Assembly: GCF_015355785.1 (NCBI RefSeq)
Contig: NZ_JADKYW010000003.1
Coordinates: forward strand, 666,796-730,795
From: Arthrobacter gandavensis
GTDB taxonomy: Bacteria; Actinomycetota; Actinomycetes; Actinomycetales; Micrococcaceae
Reading direction: 5' to 3'
DNA length: 64,000 nucleotides
In this document: one piece after another, positions 59,840 through 64,000 of the stretch
Numbering within the stretch: the stretch's first letter is position 1
How the letters are laid out: the number at the start of each line of letters is the position of its first letter
Position numbers and translations under genes: made by a program
Notes under the pieces: generated by a model
What the model was told of the DNA's origin: nothing
Databases searched by the model: none
What the model saw: only the letters and a program-made list of their open reading frames with translations

Positions 59840-60970
59840 GTGAAAAACCCACCAACCCAGGGGCAGCCGCCCCCTGAGCACCCCAAGCCGAGCCCGGCCG
59901 ACCGCCGCCGCTGGAGGCAGTACCTTGCCGACGAGCAGGCCGAGGCAGCCACCTACCGCTATCTCGCCGAACGCCGTGAGGGAGAAGAGCGGGACATCCT
60001 GCTGGCCCTGGCCGAGGCAGAAGGCCGGCATGAGGAGCATTGGCGCCAGCTGCTCGGCCCGGAAGCAGACAAGCCCATGCGCCCGTCCCTGCGGAACCGC
60101 ATGCTTGGTCTGCTGGCGCGCCGGTTCGGGTCAGTGTTCGTGCTGGCCCTCGCGCAGCGCGCGGAAGGACGCTCCCCCTACAGCGATGATCCCAACGCCA
60201 CCAGCGCCATGGCCGCCGATGAGCAGATCCATGAAGAGGTGGTGCGCGGCCTGGCAACCCGCGGCCGCACCCGGCTCTCCGGCAACTTCCGGGCAGCAGT
60301 GTTTGGCGCCAATGACGGGCTGGTCTCCAACTTGGCCCTGGTCATGGGCATTGGCGCGACCGGCGTTTCCAGTACCTTCGTGCTCTTCAGCGGTATTGCC
60401 GGCCTGCTTTCCGGAGCCTTGTCCATGGGCGCCGGCGAGTATGTTTCCGTCCGGTCCCAGCGGGAGCTGCTGGAGGCCTCCAAGCCCACCCAGGTGACGC
60501 TGTCTGCCGCCAAGTCCCTGGACATCGATGCCAATGAGCTGGTCCTGGTTTACCGGGCCCGCGGCATGTCCCGGGAAGCCGCCGAACACCGGGCGGCGGA
60601 GCGTATGGGGCTGTACACGTGCGACTGCGACCCGTCCTTGTCCCTGCAGCCGGAAAAGATGGAGGCAGCCGGCACCGATGAGCATGAGACGGTCGGCACC
60701 GGCCTCGGCGCCGCCGTTTCGAGCTTCTGCTTCTTCGCCTCCGGCGCCGTCATCCCCGTTATTCCCTACCTGTTTGGAATGGGCGGACTCGCCGCCGTCG
60801 TGCTTTCCTGCACCCTGGTGGGAATCGCGCTGGTGCTGACCGGCAGCGTCGTGGGCCTGCTCTCCGGAGCTTCCCCGCTCAAGCGCGGCCTGCGCCAGCT
60901 GGGCATCGGCCTCGGGGCCGCCGCCGTGACCTACGTTCTGGGGATGATCTTCGGAACCACGGTGGCTTAG
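59840..60970 (+). CDS. Ferritin-like/VIT1 fusion metal transporter (MbfA-like)
   Basis: 376 residues. The N-terminal 140 residues form a rubrerythrin-like four-helix domain with di-iron-type Glu/His motifs (DEQAEAATYRYLAERR; EAEGRHEEHWRQLLG; MAADEQIHEEVV). The C-terminal part is a VIT1/CCC1 transporter: FRAAVFGANDGLVSNLALVMGIGATG, GLLSGALSMGAGEYVSVRSQRE, and three further helices. Such fusions export Fe2+ or Mn2+. GTG 59840 has GGAG 5 nt upstream. A candidate Mn riboswitch precedes it, which favours manganese. Confidence 0.9.
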   Translation: MKNPPTQGQPPPEHPKPSPADRRRWRQYLADEQAEAATYRYLAERREGEERDILLALAEAEGRHEEHWRQLLGPEADKPMRPSLRNRMLGLLARRFGSVFVLALAQRAEGRSPYSDDPNATSAMAADEQIHEEVVRGLATRGRTRLSGNFRAAVFGANDGLVSNLALVMGIGATGVSSTFVLFSGIAGLLSGALSMGAGEYVSVRSQRELLEASKPTQVTLSAAKSLDIDANELVLVYRARGMSREAAEHRAAERMGLYTCDCDPSLSLQPEKMEAAGTDEHETVGTGLGAAVSSFCFFASGAVIPVIPYLFGMGGLAAVVLSCTLVGIALVLTGSVVGLLSGASPLKRGLRQLGIGLGAAAVTYVLGMIFGTTVA

Positions 60971-60979
60971 CCCGCACCC

Positions 60980-61041
60980 CATCGAGATGACAGAAACTGC
61001 CCGTATGAGCGTTCATACGGGCAGTTTCTGTCATCTCGATG
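60980..61041. repeat. 62-nt perfect palindrome (29-bp arms, 4-nt loop)
   Basis: Each arm begins CATCGAGATGACAGAAACTG and continues through CCCGTATGA (29 nt), around GCGT. It fills almost the entire gap between the convergent metal transporter and MFS genes, and is followed by a run of eight G. It is far longer and more perfect than the other terminators here. It may be a bidirectional terminator, or a copy of a repeated palindromic or MITE-like element. Confidence 0.9.
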
Positions 61042-61052
61042 TTCGGGGGGGG

Positions 61053-62690
61053 TCAGCGGGACGTCGGTGCGCTGACCTGCCGCAGCTCGGTGGTGCTTGG
61101 ACCGTTGCCCGCGTCATCGGCACTGATCAGCACGTTGCCTTCCCCAATTGCTTCAGGCATGACCTCAGGTTCAAGGCGGGTGGCCAGCGGCTTCTCCTTG
61201 ATGAACAGGCACAGGATCGTCGCCACCACGGCCATGGGAACCATGAACAGGAACAACGGGATGAGCGCCTCGTTGTAGGACCGGATAATGATGTCCTGGA
61301 TTGCTTCCGGAAGCTCGTGGACAAGCTTTGGGGTCAGCGAGTTGCCGCCGCCGGTCGCCGAGGCTGCGCTGGCCGGGAGCCGCTCCGCCAGCAGGTCCGA
61401 AAGCCGGTGTGCGAACAGGCTGCCGACGACGGCGGAGCCCAGCGTGGCGCCGATCTGGCGGAAGTAGTTGTTCGCCGCGGTGGCGGTTCCAACCTGCCGC
61501 ATCGGGAAGGAGTTCTGCACCACCAGGACCAGGATCTGCATGTTCAGCCCCAGGCCCAGGCCCAGGACGCCGATGTAGACGCACAGCTGCCAGACCGGGG
61601 AGTCGGCCGCGATGGAACCCATCAGCACCAGCGCCAGGATCATGATCGCCGAGCCGGCGATGGGCATCCACTTGTAGCGTCCGGTCTTGGAAACCAGCGA
61701 TCCGGACAGTACCGAGCTGAACAGCAGGGCACCCATCATGGGGATCATCAGCATGCCGGCCTCGGTGGCACTGGCACCGGTGGCCATCTGGAGGTAGGTC
61801 GGCAGGTATCCGATCGCACCGAACATGGCCACGGACGTGAGCAGGCCGGAGGCTGTGGCCAGGTTGAAGTTGCGGTCACGGAAGAGCTCCATGGGGATGA
61901 TGGGCTCAGCCGTCCGGCGTTCAACCATGACAAAAACGACGGCGGCGAGGATCGTGCCGCCAATCAGGCCCAGGATCACCGGGTCGCTCCACGCGTAGGT
62001 GCTGCCGCCCCAGCTGCTGACCAGCACCAGCCCGGTGGTGGCCAGGGCAATGAAGACCATCCCCCACAGGTCGATCCTGGGCCGGGAAGTGACCGCACGG
62101 GGCTTCAGGAAGAACAGGGCGCCAAGCAGTGCCAGCACGCCCACGGGAATGTTGAACCAGAACGTCCAGCGCCAGCCCGGCCCCTCAGTGAGCCAGCCGC
62201 CGATCAGCGGCCCCACCACCGAGGAGAAGGCGAACACGCCGCCCATCCAGCCCATGTACTTGCCGCGCTCACGTGCCGGCACGACGTCGGCGATGATGGC
62301 CTGGGACAGGATCATCAGTCCACCAGCGCCGATGCCCTGGATTACCCTTGCGATAATCAGCCAGGCCATGTCCGGTGCCAGGGCACCAACCACGGAACCG
62401 GCCAGGAAGATGACGATCGCAGCGACCAGCAGGTACTTCCGCCCAATCAGGTCGCCCAGTTTGCCGTAGATGGGCATCATCACCGTGGAGGCAAGGATGA
62501 AGGCGGTGATGACCCAAAGCATGAGGTTGGCGCCGTTGAGCTCACCCACGATGGTGGGAAGGGCGGTGCCAAGGATGGTCTGGTTCAGCGCCGACAGGAG
62601 CATGGCCAGGACCAGGGCGGTGAAGACAAGCACGAGGCTGGGTTTTTTCCCGTGGCTTGCGGGCGCTGCGGCGGCAGCTGAATTCGTCAT
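61053..62690 (-). CDS. DHA2-family multidrug MFS exporter
   Basis: 545 residues, about 14 helices. Motifs: LSALNQTILGTALPTIVGEL (DHA2 motif D), GKLGDLIGRKYLL (motif A), QGIGAGGLMILSQAIIADVV and ERGKYMGWMGGVFAFSSVVGPLIGGWL (motif C). Proton-driven drug efflux. Its ATG lies in a 4-nt overlap with the upstream TetR gene, so both are co-translated and the TetR protein presumably represses them. Confidence 0.92.
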   Translation of the reverse strand: MTNSAAAAAPASHGKKPSLVLVFTALVLAMLLSALNQTILGTALPTIVGELNGANLMLWVITAFILASTVMMPIYGKLGDLIGRKYLLVAAIVIFLAGSVVGALAPDMAWLIIARVIQGIGAGGLMILSQAIIADVVPARERGKYMGWMGGVFAFSSVVGPLIGGWLTEGPGWRWTFWFNIPVGVLALLGALFFLKPRAVTSRPRIDLWGMVFIALATTGLVLVSSWGGSTYAWSDPVILGLIGGTILAAVVFVMVERRTAEPIIPMELFRDRNFNLATASGLLTSVAMFGAIGYLPTYLQMATGASATEAGMLMIPMMGALLFSSVLSGSLVSKTGRYKWMPIAGSAIMILALVLMGSIAADSPVWQLCVYIGVLGLGLGLNMQILVLVVQNSFPMRQVGTATAANNYFRQIGATLGSAVVGSLFAHRLSDLLAERLPASAASATGGGNSLTPKLVHELPEAIQDIIIRSYNEALIPLFLFMVPMAVVATILCLFIKEKPLATRLEPEVMPEAIGEGNVLISADDAGNGPSTTELRQVSAPTSR

Positions 62691-63325
62691 AGGAGTTCCT
62701 TGAAGACGTCTCGGAGAAGGTCAAGGCCCTGATCGAGGGCCTTGAACTGGGCGGTGGCGGTCGGGTTGGACCAGGTTTTCTGCATCACGTGGCGCATGCG
62801 GGTGCTGGCGGTGAGGACGATGGTGAAGGCGACGTCGTCGACGTCGTGCCCCTGCCAGGCCGAGCCGGCCGGCTGTTCGCGCCAGCGCCGGGACTCGGCG
62901 AGCTGACCGCGAACCGTCTCAAGGACAAGCTGCTCGACCTTGAGGATGTACTGGTAGCGCCGGTGGCGCAGGTGGGGATAGGCCTCATAGATCCGTCCGC
63001 GGAGCTCGGCTGAGTCGTCCCCGCCCTGAATGGTGCGGGCGACGGCGAGCATCAGGCGGCTGACTTCCGCGAGGAGGTCCCCTTCAATGTTGAACGCCGA
63101 CAGCATCTCAGGCTCTATGGAGGGTTCCTGGAGCCCCAGGACGGCGTCTTCCTTGCACGGGAAGTAGTTGAAGAAGGTCCGGGCGGAAACGCCTGCCTCC
63201 TCAGCGACTACTTCGACGTTGACGCCTTCCAGCCCCTCGCCCAGGGCGCGTGTTGCCGCAGCCGCATGCAGCGCTGCCCAGGTTTCGGCGCGCTTTCGAT
63301 CGCGGAGGGAAAGTAGTTGACTCAC
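62687..63325 (-). CDS. TetR/AcrR-family repressor
   Basis: 212 residues. The HTH reads ALGEGLEGVNVEVVAEEAGVSARTFFNYFPCKEDAVLG. The start is GTG 63325 with no ribosome site, so the transcript may be leaderless. The start codon lies inside a 27-nt inverted repeat that is the likely autoregulatory operator. The gene overlaps the DHA2 exporter start (ATGA). A standard drug-responsive repressor-exporter operon. Confidence 0.92.
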   Translation of the reverse strand: MSQLLSLRDRKRAETWAALHAAAATRALGEGLEGVNVEVVAEEAGVSARTFFNYFPCKEDAVLGLQEPSIEPEMLSAFNIEGDLLAEVSRLMLAVARTIQGGDDSAELRGRIYEAYPHLRHRRYQYILKVEQLVLETVRGQLAESRRWREQPAGSAWQGHDVDDVAFTIVLTASTRMRHVMQKTWSNPTATAQFKALDQGLDLLRDVFKELL

Positions 63326-63336
63326 CGAACTACTTT
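63310..63336 (-). promoter_or_regulatory. TetR operator spanning the start codon
   Basis: AAAGTAGTT-(9 nt)-AACTACTTT: perfect 9-bp arms. It covers the GTG start of the tetR gene, so binding would block initiation of transcription at the exporter operon. Confidence 0.75.
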
Positions 63337-63360
63337 GTCATCAGTAACATTTTTTCACAA

Positions 63361-63374
63361 CTGCAAAATTGCAG
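63361..63374. promoter_or_regulatory. Small palindrome between tetR and alcohol dehydrogenase genes
   Basis: CTGCAA-AA-TTGCAG, a perfect 6+2+6 dyad, 36 nt upstream of the tetR start and 35 nt past the dehydrogenase stop. Operator or weak terminator; no T tract. Confidence 0.35.
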
Positions 63375-63408
63375 ATGTGTAAGGAATCACAGCATGCTGC
63401 CGGTCCTG

Positions 63409-64000
63409 CTAGGGCTTGAGCATCACCTTTACCGACTGCCGCTGGTCCATGGCAGCGTAAGCCCGGGGTGCATCCTCCAGGGGAAGCACTGAATCGAAGA
63501 CCTTTCCGGGGTGGATCCTGCCGGCCAGGACGTCTTCCAGCAGCTCGGGAAGGTACGTGCGCACCGGCGCCATGCCGCCGCCCACAGTGATGTTCTTGGC
63601 AAACAGCACCCCGATGGGCAGTTCCGCACCGCCGGCGGGGACACCAACAAACCCAACCCGTCCGCCCGGACGGGTGCAGCGCAGGGCCTGGTCCATCGAT
63701 TCCGCCGTTCCGACGCATTCCAGCACGGCGTCCGCCGGCACTCCCCCGAGGAGCTCGCGCACCCGCGCCGCCCCTTCCTTGCCGCGTTCAGCCACGACGT
63801 CGGTGGCTCCGAATCCGCGGGCAAGCGCTGCCCTGTCCTCATGGCGGGACATGGCGATGATTCGACCGGCACCGAGGCGCGAGGCAGCCAGCACGGCACA
63901 CAGCCCGACGGCGCCGTCACCCACCACCACCACGGTCGATCCCGGGGCGACGCCCGCGCTGACCGCGGCGTGGTGTCCGGTGCCCATCACGTCGGAGAGG
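63409..64000 (-). CDS. Zinc-type alcohol dehydrogenase, truncated by the window end
   Basis: The visible C-terminal 196 residues run in from the right edge (LSDVMGTGHHAAV). The NAD(P) site is VVVVGDGAVGLCAVLAA; VLECVGTAESMDQALRCTRPGGRVGFVG and the tail AYAAMDQRQSVKVMLKP are typical of MDR alcohol dehydrogenases. The catalytic domain is outside the window. Substrate unknown. Confidence 0.88.
   Translation of the reverse strand, partial: LSDVMGTGHHAAVSAGVAPGSTVVVVGDGAVGLCAVLAASRLGAGRIIAMSRHEDRAALARGFGATDVVAERGKEGAARVRELLGGVPADAVLECVGTAESMDQALRCTRPGGRVGFVGVPAGGAELPIGVLFAKNITVGGGMAPVRTYLPELLEDVLAGRIHPGKVFDSVLPLEDAPRAYAAMDQRQSVKVMLKP

Noticed and set aside
60987-62681. 564-residue plus-strand open frame opposite the DHA2 exporter
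   Set aside because: Very His/Gln/Gly-rich, no domain; the minus strand encodes a full 14-helix exporter with all motifs.
1-64000. tRNA, rRNA, insertion sequence, prophage or integrase genes
   Set aside because: No tRNA-like cloverleaf in the intergenic gaps, no transposase or integrase motifs in any frame I read.

Overview
The window looks like chromosomal DNA of a high-GC actinobacterium of the Micrococcaceae, most probably Arthrobacter sensu lato. The evidence is strongly GC-biased third positions, frequent GTG (and one TTG) starts, many 4-nt ATGA/GTGA gene overlaps, a DUF222-type HNH nuclease, a SigK/RskA pair, and the general gene content. I see no rRNA, tRNA, CRISPR array, insertion sequence or prophage. 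Genes are densely packed and read as metabolic and stress loci rather than a mobile island.

Layout. 1-1.1 kb: the 3' part of an HNH nuclease gene. 1.3-5.2 kb (minus): a gluconate/L-idonate operon, gntK-gntP-idnO-idnD, with a palindromic operator candidate. 5.3-11.2 kb: a reactive-sulfur block. It holds a metallo-beta-lactamase/double-rhodanese fusion, and then a divergent pair of units: rhodanese-TSUP exporter-APC permease, and a TSUP permease fused to an extra domain. Both control regions carry CsoR/CstR-type ATACCC...GGGTAT boxes, but no csoR-like gene is in the window. 11.3-17 kb: a SWIM/SNF2 helicase, a zinc-ribbon protein, a MarR regulator, and overlapping SRPBCC and DUF4166 genes. 17-19.8 kb: a SorC-type regulator divergent from glpD. 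19.9-24 kb: a ThDP enzyme divergent from a cyclase-family hydrolase, an FMN reductase with a 24-nt dyad, and a GNAT. 23.9-27 kb: a lipoprotein-type class F sortase overlapping a CHRD-like surface protein, divergent from sigK-rskA, with a SigK-like promoter between them. 27-38 kb: small and housekeeping genes (YegP, asparaginase, Vsr, HAD, Tex, a ThDP enzyme, DUF503, CtaG). 38-43 kb: mmsA-mmsB, a LysR regulator with an apparent CTG start, and an MHS-type transporter; a shared CTGTGCA-N3-GTGCA motif links them. 43.5-46.6 kb: a three-gene type III polyketide cluster (synthase, methyltransferase, FAD monooxygenase). 46.6-59.5 kb: an antiporter, an agmatinase/ThDP-decarboxylase operon, an FAD monooxygenase, a GH38 alpha-mannosidase, an XRE-cupin regulator, an AI-2E-type membrane protein and an acyl-CoA ligase. 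59.6-61 kb: a ferritin-like/VIT1 metal transporter whose leader looks like a yybP-ykoY manganese riboswitch, followed by a 62-nt perfect palindrome. 61-64 kb: a TetR-controlled drug exporter and a truncated zinc alcohol dehydrogenase.

How the parts work together. The gluconate genes convert L-idonate to 5-ketogluconate, gluconate and then 6-phosphogluconate. The sulfur genes plausibly oxidise persulfide and export sulfite or thiosulfate when a persulfide- or copper-sensing repressor releases DNA. The SigK locus appears to couple an envelope signal to surface display of a CHRD protein by its own sortase. The riboswitch would couple Mn2+ level to expression of a metal-efflux ferritin-like membrane protein.

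The items I find most worth following are the SigK/sortase/CHRD locus, the Mn riboswitch with the rubrerythrin-VIT1 fusion, the sulfur regulon with the TSUP fusion, the type III PKS cluster with a soluble methyltransferase, and the long palindrome.
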